From: Mesorhizobium sp.
Lineage (GTDB): Bacteria; Pseudomonadota; Alphaproteobacteria; Rhizobiales; Rhizobiaceae
Assembly: GCF_017306545.1 (NCBI RefSeq)
Contig: NZ_JAFKID010000018.1
Span: 1 to 64,000, forward strand
DNA length: 64,000 nt
Direction: 5' to 3'
Every line of letters starts with the position of its first letter. Positions within the stretch are counted from its first letter, which is position 1. Under the pieces are notes generated by a model. It was not told the origin of the DNA. It searched no databases and was given only the letters and a program-made list of their open reading frames with translations. Position numbers and translations under genes: made by a program. Shown piece by piece: positions 16,968-26,214 of the stretch.

Positions 16968-17237
16968 CAAACGAGTTGCGTTTTGCCCCTGCTGCGCTAG
17001 GCTTCGTCGGGAGCTTTTCCCGGGCCAGGGAACGGCCGCATCGGGACGAGATCGATGGTCGCCGGGACCGCAGCCAAGGTGGAGTATGATCGCGCCAGGG
17101 GTCGCCGTTCCGGCGGATCGCGCCGTCCGGGCCGGTCAGGCCGGAACGGTGCGAGGACAGCGCTTGACACGGGCTTGCGGCGGCCCATTCATCTGCGCCG
17201 ATGCAAGCCCGCTACGGGCGTCGAGCAAGGTCGAACG

Positions 17238-17918
17238 ATGAACACGCCTCTCAAGGACGTCGCGCCCGAAAAACGTGGCCGCAAGCAATCCAAGGAAGTC
17301 CGCCGCCTGCAACTGATCGAGGCGACGATCGATTCGCTGGCCAGGCGCGGCTATGCCGAAACCACCATGGCCGACGTCGCCGACGGAGCCGGCCTGTCGC
17401 GCGGCATCGTCAACTTCCATTTCGAGAGCAAGGAGAAGCTGCTCGTCGCCACGTTGCAGCATATGTACGACGAATATTCGGCGCACTGGCGCAGCGCCTG
17501 TAACCGCGCCGGCGACGATCCTGCCCGCCAGATGGCCGCGCTCGTCGCCGCCGACTTCGACCGCGCCGTCTGCAACAGGCGCAAGCTTGCCGCATGGTGC
17601 GCCTTCTGGGGCGAGGCGAAGTCGCGGCCGACCTACCAGGCGCTGTGCGGCGCGCGCGACGCCGCCTATCAGAACCTGTTCGTCGAGCTTTGCCGCGCGT
17701 TGAAGGAGGACGGCGCCTACGGCTTCGACGCGCAGGCCATGGCGCTGGCGCTTTCGGCCATGCTGGAAGGCCTGTGGCTGCGGCTGATGATGGGCACCGA
17801 GGACGTGACGCGCGAGAGCGCGCTTGTCGCGGCCAACGAATTCCTCGCCGCGGTCTTTCCCCGGCATTACGTGCGCGGTGCCGGCGTGCCGGAGGGGAAG
17901 GCGATCCGCATCGCATAA
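17238..17918 (+). CDS. TetR-family regulator, BetI-like
   Basis: 226 residues. The N-terminal helix-turn-helix covers about residues 18-65 (RRLQLIEATIDSLARRGY, then MADVADGAGLSRGIVNFHF). The GLSRGIVNFHFESKEKLL block and the C-terminal FWGEAKSRPTYQ segment resemble BetI, the choline/betaine-responsive repressor. Start at MNTPLKDVAP chosen because the upstream extension is Arg/Gly-rich noise. It is divergent from the FAD/GcvT operon and 38 bp upstream of a polyamine-type binding protein on its own strand, so it probably controls both and senses their amine substrate. Confidence 0.9.
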   Translation: MNTPLKDVAPEKRGRKQSKEVRRLQLIEATIDSLARRGYAETTMADVADGAGLSRGIVNFHFESKEKLLVATLQHMYDEYSAHWRSACNRAGDDPARQMAALVAADFDRAVCNRRKLAAWCAFWGEAKSRPTYQALCGARDAAYQNLFVELCRALKEDGAYGFDAQAMALALSAMLEGLWLRLMMGTEDVTRESALVAANEFLAAVFPRHYVRGAGVPEGKAIRIA

Positions 17919-17956
17919 GAAAAACGGGAACACTCGAAAGGACGGAGGACGACACG

Positions 17957-19039
17957 ATGAGAAATCTGACCCGCAGACTGACCTTGACCTTGGCGCTGGC
18001 GGGCGCCTTCGCCGCCTCCGCCGCAGCGCTGGCGATCGCCGAAGACAAGGATCTCGTCGTTTTCGACTGGTCGGGCTACGAGGACCCGAGCTTCCACCCG
18101 CAATATGTCGCCAAGCACGGCGACTCCCCGACTTTCGCCTTCTTCGGCGACGAGGACGAGGCCTTCGAGAAGATGCGCTCCGGCTTCAAGGCCGATCTTG
18201 GCCATCCGTGTTCGCAAAGCGTGGTCAAGTGGCGCGACGCCGGCCTGTTGCAGCCGCTCGATACCTCCAGGATCACCGGCTGGAAGGACCTCAACCCCGG
18301 CATCATGGCGATGAAGAACCTCGCCACCGACGAGAGCGGCAAGGCCTGGTTCATGCCATGGGACTGGGGCGATACCCAACTGACCTACAATTCCGACAAG
18401 GTGGATGAGAAGGACGTGCAGTCGCTGAAAGCCTTCGCCGACCCGAAATTCAAGGACCGTGTCTCGATCGGCGACAATGTCGACGACGCCTATGCGCTGG
18501 CGAGCCTCGCCATCGGCCTGAAGGACTGGACGCAGATGACCGACGACCAGTTCAAGCAGGCGTCCGATTTCCTTCGCCAGGTGCACAAGAACGTGCGCCT
18601 CTACTGGACCGACACCACCGACATCGTGCAAGCCCTGTCGGGCGGCGAGATCGACCTTGCCTGGGCCTGGAACGACGCCACCGTGCAGTCGGTCATGAAC
18701 GGCGCGCCGATCAAGGCGAAGAAGGACACCGACGAGGGCATGTCGACGTGGGTGTGCGGCTACGTGCTCTTCAAGGACGCGCCCGGCAGCATCGACAAGG
18801 CCTATGACTACCTCAATGCCGTCAACGACCCGGAAGTGGCCAAGGTGCTGGTCGGCGACTGGGGCTACGGACAGGCCAACACCAAGGGCATGGCCGGCGT
18901 CGACCAGGCGGTGCTGAAGCAGAAAGGCTACGACGACGTGCAGAAGTTCGTCGACAAGACGCTGTTCCAGTCGCCGGTGCCGGCCGACCTGAAGCTGAAA
19001 ATGATCGCCGAGTTCGAGAAGATCAAGGCCGGGTATTGA
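17957..19039 (+). CDS. Orphan ABC substrate-binding protein, spermidine/putrescine type
   Basis: 360-residue periplasmic binding protein of the PotD/PotF family with a cleavable signal peptide (residues 1-28: charged MRNLTRRL, hydrophobic core, cleavage near AIAEDK). DLVVFDWSGYEDPSF at the mature N-terminus and the MPWDWGDTQLTYN block are typical of the family. GGAGGAC ribosome site just upstream of the ATG. No permease or ATPase genes adjoin it; it lies with a BetI-like regulator and opposite the FAD/GcvT operon, so it may feed a transporter elsewhere or one of the Pot-type systems in this window. Confidence 0.9.
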   Translation: MRNLTRRLTLTLALAGAFAASAAALAIAEDKDLVVFDWSGYEDPSFHPQYVAKHGDSPTFAFFGDEDEAFEKMRSGFKADLGHPCSQSVVKWRDAGLLQPLDTSRITGWKDLNPGIMAMKNLATDESGKAWFMPWDWGDTQLTYNSDKVDEKDVQSLKAFADPKFKDRVSIGDNVDDAYALASLAIGLKDWTQMTDDQFKQASDFLRQVHKNVRLYWTDTTDIVQALSGGEIDLAWAWNDATVQSVMNGAPIKAKKDTDEGMSTWVCGYVLFKDAPGSIDKAYDYLNAVNDPEVAKVLVGDWGYGQANTKGMAGVDQAVLKQKGYDDVQKFVDKTLFQSPVPADLKLKMIAEFEKIKAGY

Positions 19040-19136
19040 AGCCCCTGCCGGTCCTGCCTGCGGCAAAGCGGCGGCGTCGACCGGCGCCGTCCGCGTGGAT
19101 CGGCAGCGAAACCCATGTGAATGACGAGCGGGACGA

Positions 19137-19715
19137 ATGAACGATACGGCGGCGGCGCGGATATGGAACCCGGCGCGGGTACTGCGCGTATCGGCGCTGT
19201 TCGCCGGCCGCGTCCATGCCGACGTGGCCGACTATCGCCCGACGCATGTCGTCTCCCTGCTCGATCCGGCGATAGATCCCGCCAAGGTTCCCGCTTTCGG
19301 CGAAACGAGGACGTTGCAGCGCCGCTTCAACGACGGCGATGCGCCGACCGCGTTTCCGCTGACGACGGACCTTATGCGGGAGATCGTCGGTTTCCTCGAA
19401 GATTGGTCTGAGCGCCTGAAGGCGGGCGGCGACGCGCGGCTGCTGGTGCATTGCCATATGGGGGCCAGCCGCAGCACGGCGGTCGCGCTGGTGGCGCTCG
19501 CCGTCGCGCATGGTGAAAGCCGCGAGGCGGTGGCTTTCGCCGACCTGCTGCGGATTACCAACAAGCCCTGGCCGAACATCCATGTGGTTCGCCTGGGCGA
19601 CGCGATTCTGCGGCGAGGCGGCGCTCTGATTGCTGAGCTGGAGCGCTACCGGGAAGCGAACCCCAATCGGCTCGCCGCCTATCGCAGGCTGAACAACCGC
19701 CGCGGACTGGCCTAA
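19137..19715 (+). CDS. Tyrosine/dual-specificity phosphatase-like protein
   Basis: 192 residues. The P-loop HCHMGASRS gives the CX5R signature with Cys106 and Arg112, and a conserved Asp-containing loop (FNDGDAP, about 65-70) precedes it as in dual-specificity phosphatases. Hydrophobic core strands (THVVSLLDP) match the DSP fold. No signal peptide, so cytosolic. Bacterial homologues are often annotated only as protein-tyrosine-phosphatase-like and their substrates are unknown. It is followed by a perfect 10-bp stem-loop. Monocistronic. Confidence 0.82.
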   Translation: MNDTAAARIWNPARVLRVSALFAGRVHADVADYRPTHVVSLLDPAIDPAKVPAFGETRTLQRRFNDGDAPTAFPLTTDLMREIVGFLEDWSERLKAGGDARLLVHCHMGASRSTAVALVALAVAHGESREAVAFADLLRITNKPWPNIHVVRLGDAILRRGGALIAELERYREANPNRLAAYRRLNNRRGLA

Positions 19716-19730
19716 AACGGACGATTGGGA

Positions 19731-19761
19731 CGAAATGCCGATTCAGGGAAACGGCATTTCG
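19731..19761 (+). terminator. Stem-loop after phosphatase-like gene
   Basis: Perfect inverted repeat CGAAATGCCG (19731-19740) / CGGCATTTCG (19752-19761) 15 bp after the stop. There is no strong T-run, so it may be a Rho-assisted terminator or RNA stabiliser. A second stem ACTTTCCC/GGGAAAGT follows at 19773-19797. Confidence 0.6.
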
Positions 19762-19843
19762 CTTGCCTTATGACTTTCCCGCACAGAGTGGGAAAGTGCC
19801 CCGCTGGGAGAGGGACAGCGGCGGCTGCGATGGGGAAGCCGGG

Positions 19844-20281
19844 TCAGGCCAGCTTGGCGTCGAGCGTCACCTTGATGGCGCCCAGCGCCTTCGACACCGG
19901 GCAGCCGGCCTTGGCCTTGTCGGCCAATTCCTTGAACTTGGCGGCGTCGATGCCCGGCACCTTGCCGGTCAGCTTCAGCGCGCTTTCGGTGATCTCGAAG
20001 CCGCCGCCGGCCGCCGGCCCGTAGGTGACGACGGCCTCGGCGCTGAGTTCCGACGCCGGCGTGCCGTTCTCGGCGAGGAAATGCGAAAGCTGCATGGCGA
20101 AGCAGCCGGCATGCGCCGCCGCGATCAACTCTTCCGGATTGGTGCCGGACTTGCCGCTTTCGTCCTGGAAGCGGCCCTTGAAGGAATAGGGCTGCTTGGC
20201 AAGGGCGCCGCTTTGCGTGTCGAGCGTGCCGCTTCCTTCGGTCAGCGTGCCCTTCCAGACGGCGGTGGCGTGACGGTTCAT
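19844..20281 (-). CDS. osmC: OsmC-family peroxiredoxin
   Basis: 145-residue thiol-dependent hydroperoxide reductase. Both redox cysteines are present: Cys60 (AAAHAGCFAM) and Cys127 (KAGCPVSKAL), and the opening RHATAVWKGTLTEGSGTL is characteristic of OsmC rather than Ohr. Length normal. Start ATG at MNRHATAVW with AAGGAGATCGTC upstream. It is alone; 242 bp separate it from the deacetylase gene upstream, a stretch with no recognised feature beyond its promoter. Confidence 0.93.
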   Translation of the reverse strand: MNRHATAVWKGTLTEGSGTLDTQSGALAKQPYSFKGRFQDESGKSGTNPEELIAAAHAGCFAMQLSHFLAENGTPASELSAEAVVTYGPAAGGGFEITESALKLTGKVPGIDAAKFKELADKAKAGCPVSKALGAIKVTLDAKLA

Positions 20282-20523
20282 GACGATCTCCTTCGATGCG
20301 GCCGGCCCGATGCCGACGGTCGGCATGACTATAGCGCGCGAAGGGAGGAAGGCCATCGTGCGTTCGGCCGCAGCCGATCGCCAATCGACGAACGAAGCCC
20401 GAGGCAATGTCGGCGCGGACGCTGAGCCGGCCGATACTGCCTTTCGCGCAATTCAGACGCCGTCCGCGCGGAAAATCCGCAGACGACCGGCGCGTGCCTT
20501 GCCGACGCGCCTGTCCCGTCGGC

Positions 20524-21564
20524 TCAGCCGCCCGCCGCGTCGGCGAAGCCGGTCAGCACGCCCACCGCGTTGACGCCGATCTCGTCCACCGCATAGCCGC
20601 CCTCCATGACGAACAGCGTCGGCAGGCCGAGCGCTGCGATACGCCGGCCGATCTTCGGATAATCGGCGCTCCTGAGCTTGAACTCGCTGATCGGGTCCTT
20701 CTCGAAGGTATCGACGCCGAGCGAGACGACCACCACGTCCGGCGCATAGGCGGCGAGCTTTGCGCAGGCATCGTCCAGTGCGGTGCTCCAGGCCTCGAAC
20801 GCCGTGCCGAACGGCATCGGATAGTTCAGGTTGAAGCCTTCGCCGGCCCCTTCGCCCTTTTCGTCGGCATGGCCGAGGAAGAACGGGTATTCGACCAGCG
20901 GGTCGGCATGCAGGTTGATGACCTGCACGTCGGCGCGCGGATAAAAGATCTGCTGCGTGCCGTTGCCGTGATGATAGTCGACATCGAGGATGGAGACGCG
21001 CGCCGCCCCGTGGTCGCGATACCATTGGGCCGCCACGGCGGCATTGTTGATGTAGCAGTAGCCGCCCATGAAGGCGTCGCCGGCATGGTGGCCGGGCGGC
21101 CGGCAGAGCGCGAAGGCGGCACGCTCGCCGTTGTTGACCAGCGCCGCGGCGGTCAGCGCCACCTCATAGGAGGATTTGATCGCCTCCCAGGTGCCCTTCA
21201 CGAAGGGCGCGCCGCCGTCGAAGGCGTAGAAGCCCAGCTGCGCGTCGATGGTTTTCGGCAGCACGTCGCCGCGCAGGCCGCGTGTCGGCCAGGTGAAGGG
21301 GATGGCCGAGCCGCTGCGTCCGCTCGCTTCCCAGGCCGGATAGACGGTCGGCAGGAAGTCGATGTAGTCGGCGCGGTGCACGCGCTTGGCGGCGTCGAGG
21401 CCATGCGCCTGCGGCGGCAGGATCGGTCCCAGTTTCTCGCTCTCGACGCGGGCGCGGATGATTTCGGCACGCGACGGCTTCTCGAAGCCCGGCACGATGG
21501 CGCCCGAGATCAGCTCCATCGTGCCGGCATGGCCAGCGTGCAGCGGCGAATAGACGGTCTTCAT
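20524..21564 (-). CDS. Histone-deacetylase-family amidohydrolase, acetylpolyamine type
   Basis: 346-residue arginase-fold deacetylase. The catalytic His-His pair is at 159-160 (RPPGHHAGD) and the zinc ligands are Asp196, His198 (DVDYHHGNG) and Asp285 (SLGVDT), numbering almost the same as in acetylpolyamine amidohydrolase. The opening MKTVYSPLH and length near 345 are also those of that enzyme, which removes acetyl groups from acetylputrescine, acetylspermidine and similar. GGAGAAGG ribosome site before the ATG. Cotranscribed 21 bp after a TetR gene and opposite a Pot-type transporter, supporting a polyamine catabolic role. Confidence 0.9.
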   Translation of the reverse strand: MKTVYSPLHAGHAGTMELISGAIVPGFEKPSRAEIIRARVESEKLGPILPPQAHGLDAAKRVHRADYIDFLPTVYPAWEASGRSGSAIPFTWPTRGLRGDVLPKTIDAQLGFYAFDGGAPFVKGTWEAIKSSYEVALTAAALVNNGERAAFALCRPPGHHAGDAFMGGYCYINNAAVAAQWYRDHGAARVSILDVDYHHGNGTQQIFYPRADVQVINLHADPLVEYPFFLGHADEKGEGAGEGFNLNYPMPFGTAFEAWSTALDDACAKLAAYAPDVVVVSLGVDTFEKDPISEFKLRSADYPKIGRRIAALGLPTLFVMEGGYAVDEIGVNAVGVLTGFADAAGG

Positions 21565-21585
21565 GACATTCCTTCTCCGGGTGAA

Positions 21586-22272
21586 CTACGTATCGGGCAG
21601 GTCGAGATGCGGGACGAGCAGCGCCAGCCACATGGTTTCCAGGTCGTTCTGGATGAGGGCGAAGGTCCGGCGGTTCTTGCGCACGGCGATCGTCAGGGCC
21701 ATGTGCCCGACCTCCATCATGACATGGCCGAGGCGGGTGGCGTCTTCCAGCGGCAGCGCCGGATTGACCTTGCGCAGCCATGCCGCATAGAGAGCGATGT
21801 TCTTGTCGTCATAGTCCACGACGATGTGCTTGAGGCCGGGATCGAGCGCGATCGCTTCCAGCACCGGCATCAGGTTGGCGTTGTCCAGATAGTGGCGCGC
21901 GATCTCTTCGAGGTAGGCGTGCAGGTCCTGCCGGAAGCGCTCGGCCGTCGTCGCCCCTTCGGCGCGCGCGGCAATCACGGTCGGAAAGACCGCCAGCCAG
22001 TTGCGCGCGAGATCGAGCATGATGGCCTGCTTGTTGGGATAGTATTGGTAGACCGAACCGACCGAGAGCCCGGCGCGGCGGGCGATCGCCAGCGTGGTGG
22101 GGCCGGCGGCGCCGTTCTCGCGCGTCAAGGTCAGCGCGGCGCCGAGAATGCGGTCGACCATCTGGGAAGACCGTCGCTGGCGCGGCTGCTTGCGTGGTTC
22201 GAGGGCGGCCTTCGACCGTGCCTTGCGGCTCCGGTCCGGCGCCCGTTTTACGGCTCCCCTGCGCTCGCTCAT
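21586..22272 (-). CDS. TetR-family transcriptional regulator
   Basis: 228 residues. A basic N-terminal tail (about 35 residues rich in Arg and Lys) precedes a standard TetR helix-turn-helix (VDRILGAALTLTRENG ... GLSVGSVYQYYPNKQAIM, residues 38-84). The tail may add non-specific DNA contacts. The ATG at 22272 has AAGGA five bases upstream; a TTG at 22305 is rejected. The ligand-binding domain is not assigned. First gene of a two-gene unit with the deacetylase, divergent from the amidohydrolase/Pot genes. Confidence 0.88.
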   Translation of the reverse strand: MSERRGAVKRAPDRSRKARSKAALEPRKQPRQRRSSQMVDRILGAALTLTRENGAAGPTTLAIARRAGLSVGSVYQYYPNKQAIMLDLARNWLAVFPTVIAARAEGATTAERFRQDLHAYLEEIARHYLDNANLMPVLEAIALDPGLKHIVVDYDDKNIALYAAWLRKVNPALPLEDATRLGHVMMEVGHMALTIAVRKNRRTFALIQNDLETMWLALLVPHLDLPDT

Positions 22273-22307
22273 CCCATCCTTTGCGGAGATACAGCTTGTT
22301 GACAAAC

Positions 22308-22323
22308 GCGAATAAATAGTCGC
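22308..22323. promoter_or_regulatory. Candidate operator in divergent tetR/amidohydrolase promoter
   Basis: GCGAATAAATAGTCGC is an imperfect palindrome of the form GCGAnTAnnTAnTCGC, next to TTGACA at 22299-22304. It lies 36 bp upstream of the TetR start and 60 bp upstream of the preferred amidohydrolase start, a position that would allow control of both directions. Confidence 0.5.
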
Positions 22324-22382
22324 ATTTTTCGATGGTGCTGTCTTGGAGAAAATTCGAGGCAGCAGGCAAGCCGGAGGCGCTT

Positions 22383-24056
22383 TTGTCCGAACCCGTCCGC
22401 AGCGCCGACCTGATCGTCACCAACGGTCGCGTGCTGACCATGGACGAGGCGGCGCCGCGCGCCGAGGCGGTCGCCGTCCGGGACGGCCGCATCGTTGCCG
22501 TCGGCGAGAATGCGGCGATCGCCGCGCTGAGCGGGCCGGGCACCAAGGTCATCGACGCCGCCGGTGGCACCGTGCTTCCCGGCTTCATCGAAGCGCATAT
22601 GCACCTGTTCTCAGGCGCCGCCGAACTCGCCCATCTCCAGCTTGCCGGCGTGCATGGGTTCGATGCCTTGCGCGACGCGATCCGCGCCTATGCGGCCGAA
22701 CGGCCGGATGCGAAAATGCTGGTCGGGCAGGGTGTCGACTACACCGTGCTCGGCGACGAGCGGGTGACGCGAAAGCACCTCGACGCCATCCTCCCCGACC
22801 AACCCTTCTGCATGGCGGCGCCCGACCACCATACGATGTGGGCGAATACGAAGGCGTTGGAAGCGGCCGGCGTTCTCAATGGCTGCGTGCTCGGACCCGG
22901 CAACGAGATCGTCATGGGCGAGGACGGGCTGGCCACCGGCGAGTTGCGCGAGGGAGAGGCGTTCGGGCCGGTGCTGGCGCTGGCCGGCGAGGAGCGCGTG
23001 CGGCTCGGCCTTTCGACCGGCGGCGAGCCGGACCCGACGCCGTCGGCAGCCGAGCGCGCCGCCGACCGAGACATCATGCGGCGCGGGCTCGCCTGGTGCG
23101 CCAGGCACGGCATCACCTCGATCCAGAACATGGACGGCAACCTCTATCAGCTCGAACTGCTGGCCGAGATCGACGCCGAGGAGGGCCTGCCCTGCCGGGT
23201 GCGCATCCCGTTCCATTTCAAGAATTTCATGGACTTGGCCGTGCTCGACAAGGCCTCTCGGATGGCCGAGCGCTACCGCTCCGAGCGGCTCGCGTCGGGC
23301 ACCGTCAAGGTCTTCTTCGACGGCGTGCTGGACTCCTGGACGGCGGTGATGCTGGAGCCCTATGCCGACCGGCCGGACTGGCTGGGCGAGCCGCTGTTTT
23401 CGCCCGAGTGCTTCAAGGAACTGGCCATTGAGATCGACCGGCGCGGCTTGCAGATCGCCGTGCATTCGATCGGCGACGGTTCGGTACGGGCCGTGCTCGA
23501 CGGCTACGAGGCGGCGCAAAAGGCCAACGGCAAGCGCGACAGCCGCCACCGGGTCGAGCACATCGAAGTGATTTCCGCCGCCGACGTGCCGCGCTTCAAG
23601 GAATTGGGCGCCATTGCCTCGATGCAGCCGACGCATCCGCCCGGCGGCACGGATTTCCCGGCCGAACCGACCGTCTCGCGCATCGGCCGCGCCCGCTGGC
23701 CGCTCTCCTACGCCTGGCGCATGCTGAAGGATGCCGGCGCGCACGTCGTCTTCGCTTCCGACTGGCCGGTGGCGCCGATCGACCCGATCCACTCCATCCG
23801 TGCGGCGATGACGCGAAAGCCGTGGGCAAAGGGCGATCCGGACCAGAGCTTTTCGCTGCACGAGGCGCTGGCCGCCTACACGGTCGAGGGCGCCTATGCC
23901 GAATTCGCCGAGAACGAGAAAGGCAGGCTGAAACCGGGCTTCATGGCCGATCTCGTCGTGCTTTCGCGGGATATCGAGGCGGTCGCCCCGGATGCGCTGG
24001 ATGCGGTGCGGCCGGTAACGACGATCTGCGGCGGCGAGGTCACGCATCGTGCCTGA
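22383..24056 (+). CDS. Metal-dependent amidohydrolase, YtcJ-like
   Basis: 557-residue amidohydrolase-superfamily enzyme. The HxH metal motif is in GFIEAHMHLF, later ligands are in HSIGDGS and HRVEHIE, and the catalytic Asp is in ASDWPVAPIDP. YtcJ-like enzymes hydrolyse amides or lactams of unknown identity. I prefer the TTG at 22383, which has GGAGG five bases upstream and yields MSEPVRSADLIVTNG; the ATG at 22332 has no ribosome site and lies next to the putative operator. It heads a likely transcription unit with a PotABCD-type transporter 131 bp downstream, so its substrate is probably a polyamine conjugate or other transported amide. Confidence 0.88.
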   Translation: MSEPVRSADLIVTNGRVLTMDEAAPRAEAVAVRDGRIVAVGENAAIAALSGPGTKVIDAAGGTVLPGFIEAHMHLFSGAAELAHLQLAGVHGFDALRDAIRAYAAERPDAKMLVGQGVDYTVLGDERVTRKHLDAILPDQPFCMAAPDHHTMWANTKALEAAGVLNGCVLGPGNEIVMGEDGLATGELREGEAFGPVLALAGEERVRLGLSTGGEPDPTPSAAERAADRDIMRRGLAWCARHGITSIQNMDGNLYQLELLAEIDAEEGLPCRVRIPFHFKNFMDLAVLDKASRMAERYRSERLASGTVKVFFDGVLDSWTAVMLEPYADRPDWLGEPLFSPECFKELAIEIDRRGLQIAVHSIGDGSVRAVLDGYEAAQKANGKRDSRHRVEHIEVISAADVPRFKELGAIASMQPTHPPGGTDFPAEPTVSRIGRARWPLSYAWRMLKDAGAHVVFASDWPVAPIDPIHSIRAAMTRKPWAKGDPDQSFSLHEALAAYTVEGAYAEFAENEKGRLKPGFMADLVVLSRDIEAVAPDALDAVRPVTTICGGEVTHRA

Positions 24057-24187
24057 CGGGGCGGCCGGCGCTTTTCGCGGATTTGTCGGGCAAAAGCCCG
24101 GTTGCCAACCTGCCGGCGCTGTGGTGACAATCAATCGAGGGAACGAAGCCTGCCGCAAAAGAGCAGGCTCACACAACGGGGTGGAGC

Positions 24188-25288
24188 GTGCCCGAAAAGC
24201 CGGATAGGAACGCAATCGAGGTCCGCGGTGTCCGCAAGGTCTTCGGAACGGGCGAAAACGCCGTCGCCGCGCTGGCCACCGTCTCCGTCTCCATCCGCGA
24301 GAATGAGTTCTTCACGCTGCTGGGGCCGTCCGGCTGCGGCAAGACCACGCTGCTTCGCCTGATCGCCGGTTTCGACTATCCGAGCGCCGGCGAAATCCTG
24401 CTTTATGGCGACGATATCGCGCCGCAGCCGCCGTTCAGGCGGCCGGTCAACACCGTCTTCCAGTCCTACGCGCTGTTCCCGCACATGACGGTGGCGGAAA
24501 ACATCGGCTTTGGTCTGGAGATGCTGAACAAGCCGAAGGCCGAGGTGAAGGCACGGGTCGCCGAGATGCTCAGGCTGGTGCGCATGGAGCAGCTCGCCAA
24601 CCGCCGCACCAGCCAGATCTCCGGCGGCCAGCAGCAGCGCGTGGCACTGGCCCGCGCGCTGGCGCCGCAACCCAAGGTGCTTCTGCTCGACGAGCCGCTG
24701 TCGGCGCTCGACTACAAGCTGCGCAAGGATATGCAGATCGAGTTGAAGCGGTTGCAGGGCGAGACGGGCATCACCTTCATCTTCGTCACGCACGACCAGG
24801 AGGAGGCGCTGACCATGTCCGACCGCATCGCGGTGATGTCGGCCGGTCGCATCCTGCAAGTCGGCGCTCCGCGCGACATTTACGACCGCCCGGCGGATCG
24901 CTTCGTCGCCGATTTCATCGGCGAGTCGAATTTCCTCAAGGGCGACGTGACCGGCACGGACGGCGGCCGCGCGACGGTGAAACTATCATCGGGCACCGAA
25001 ATCCGCGCTTCGCTGCCGGAGGGCTTTTCGCCCTCGGGAAGCGTCACCGTCGTGGTCAGACCCGAGCACGCCCAACTCGCCGCCGCCGACGGTGGCGCGG
25101 CTTTGCAAGGCACGGTGGAAAACGTCGTCTATCTCGGCACCGACACGCATTTCCACCTGCGCCTCGACGACGGCGTGCCCTTTATCGTGCGCCGGCAGAA
25201 TGCGCGCGGCGGGGCCGACAGTTTCGCCGCCGGCAGCCGTGCCGGCGTCGTCATCGGCGGCGACGCAGCCCAGGTCTTGCGGGACTGA
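24188..25288 (+). CDS. Polyamine-type ABC transporter ATP-binding protein
   Basis: 366-residue PotA/PotG-type ATPase. Walker [10 protein letters not shown]-loop in [10 protein letters not shown], signature SGGQQQR, Walker [12 protein letters not shown] and switch His in VTHDQEEA are all present. A C-terminal TOBE regulatory domain follows from about residue 260 (VRPEHAQL). GTG start giving [12 protein letters not shown]. First gene of a tight ABC cassette: permease starts 2 bp after its stop. Confidence 0.93.
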   Translation: MPEKPDRNAIEVRGVRKVFGTGENAVAALATVSVSIRENEFFTLLGPSGCGKTTLLRLIAGFDYPSAGEILLYGDDIAPQPPFRRPVNTVFQSYALFPHMTVAENIGFGLEMLNKPKAEVKARVAEMLRLVRMEQLANRRTSQISGGQQQRVALARALAPQPKVLLLDEPLSALDYKLRKDMQIELKRLQGETGITFIFVTHDQEEALTMSDRIAVMSAGRILQVGAPRDIYDRPADRFVADFIGESNFLKGDVTGTDGGRATVKLSSGTEIRASLPEGFSPSGSVTVVVRPEHAQLAAADGGAALQGTVENVVYLGTDTHFHLRLDDGVPFIVRRQNARGGADSFAAGSRAGVVIGGDAAQVLRD

Positions 25289-25290
25289 CG

Positions 25291-26214
25291 ATGGCAAGCG
25301 CCGAGGAAATCGCCCGCGCCGCCGACCGCAAGGATATCCGCGACCGCTGGCTTTTGTCCGCACCGGCGCTGATCATTATCCTCGTGGCCGCCACCGGGCC
25401 GCTGCTGATCGTGCTGGTCTATTCCTTCCTGACTTCGGCCGCCTATGGCGGGGTGGAGTGGAAATTCTCGCCGGAAGCCTGGGTTTCCGTCTTCCTCGAA
25501 CGCGACATCTTCGACGACACGCTGTCGTTGGCCGACGCCAACATCACGATCTTCTGGCGCTCGATCAAGCTGGCGCTGATGACCACGGTGGTGACGCTCG
25601 CCCTCGGTTTCCCGACCGCCTACTTCATGGCGACGCGCAGCGAGAAGACGCGCGACCTCTGGCTCTTCCTCATCACCATCCCGTTCTGGACGAACCTTTT
25701 GATCCGCACCTTCGCGGTGCTGCAAATCATCCGCAACGAAGGCATCATCAACACGCTGCTGATGAAGGCCGGCATCATCTCGGCGCCGATCCAGATATTG
25801 TTCACCGACACCGCGATCCTGATCGGCATGGCCTATGTCTACCTGCCGCTGATGGTGCTGCCGATCTACGCCTCGATGGAGAAGCTGGATTTCCGCCTCG
25901 TCGAAGCCGGCTACGATCTCTACGCCTCGCGCTGGCAGGTTCTCAGGCGCATCATCTTGCCGCTGGTCAAGCCCGGCGTCATCGCCGGCTCCATCCTCGT
26001 CTTCATCCCGGCGATCGGCGCCTATGTCACGCCGAGCATTCTCGGCGGTGGCAAGAACATGATGATCTCCAACTTCATCGAATTGCAGTTCGGCCAGGCG
26101 CACAACTGGCCGCTCGGCTCGGCGCTGGCGATCACCGTCATGGTCATCGTCATGATCGCGCTGCTCGTCTATGTCCGCAACACGGGCGCAGCTTCGGGAG
26201 AGCGCCGTGGCTAA
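25291..26214 (+). CDS. Polyamine-type ABC transporter permease (PotB-like)
   Basis: 307-residue inner-membrane protein. About six transmembrane helices are visible, starting with LLSAPALIIILVAATGPLL. The cytoplasmic EAA-type loop EAGYDLYASRWQVLRRIILP contacts the ATPase. PotB/PotH family. Its stop overlaps the next permease start (GTGGCTAA) by 8 bases, indicating coupled translation. Confidence 0.92.
   Translation: MASAEEIARAADRKDIRDRWLLSAPALIIILVAATGPLLIVLVYSFLTSAAYGGVEWKFSPEAWVSVFLERDIFDDTLSLADANITIFWRSIKLALMTTVVTLALGFPTAYFMATRSEKTRDLWLFLITIPFWTNLLIRTFAVLQIIRNEGIINTLLMKAGIISAPIQILFTDTAILIGMAYVYLPLMVLPIYASMEKLDFRLVEAGYDLYASRWQVLRRIILPLVKPGVIAGSILVFIPAIGAYVTPSILGGGKNMMISNFIELQFGQAHNWPLGSALAITVMVIVMIALLVYVRNTGAASGERRG

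Noticed and set aside
19773-19822. Second and third stem-loops after the phosphatase-like gene as an sRNA
   Set aside because: ACTTTCCC/GGGAAAGT and CCGCTG/CAGCGG pair, but there is no promoter or T-tract; more likely repeat remnants.
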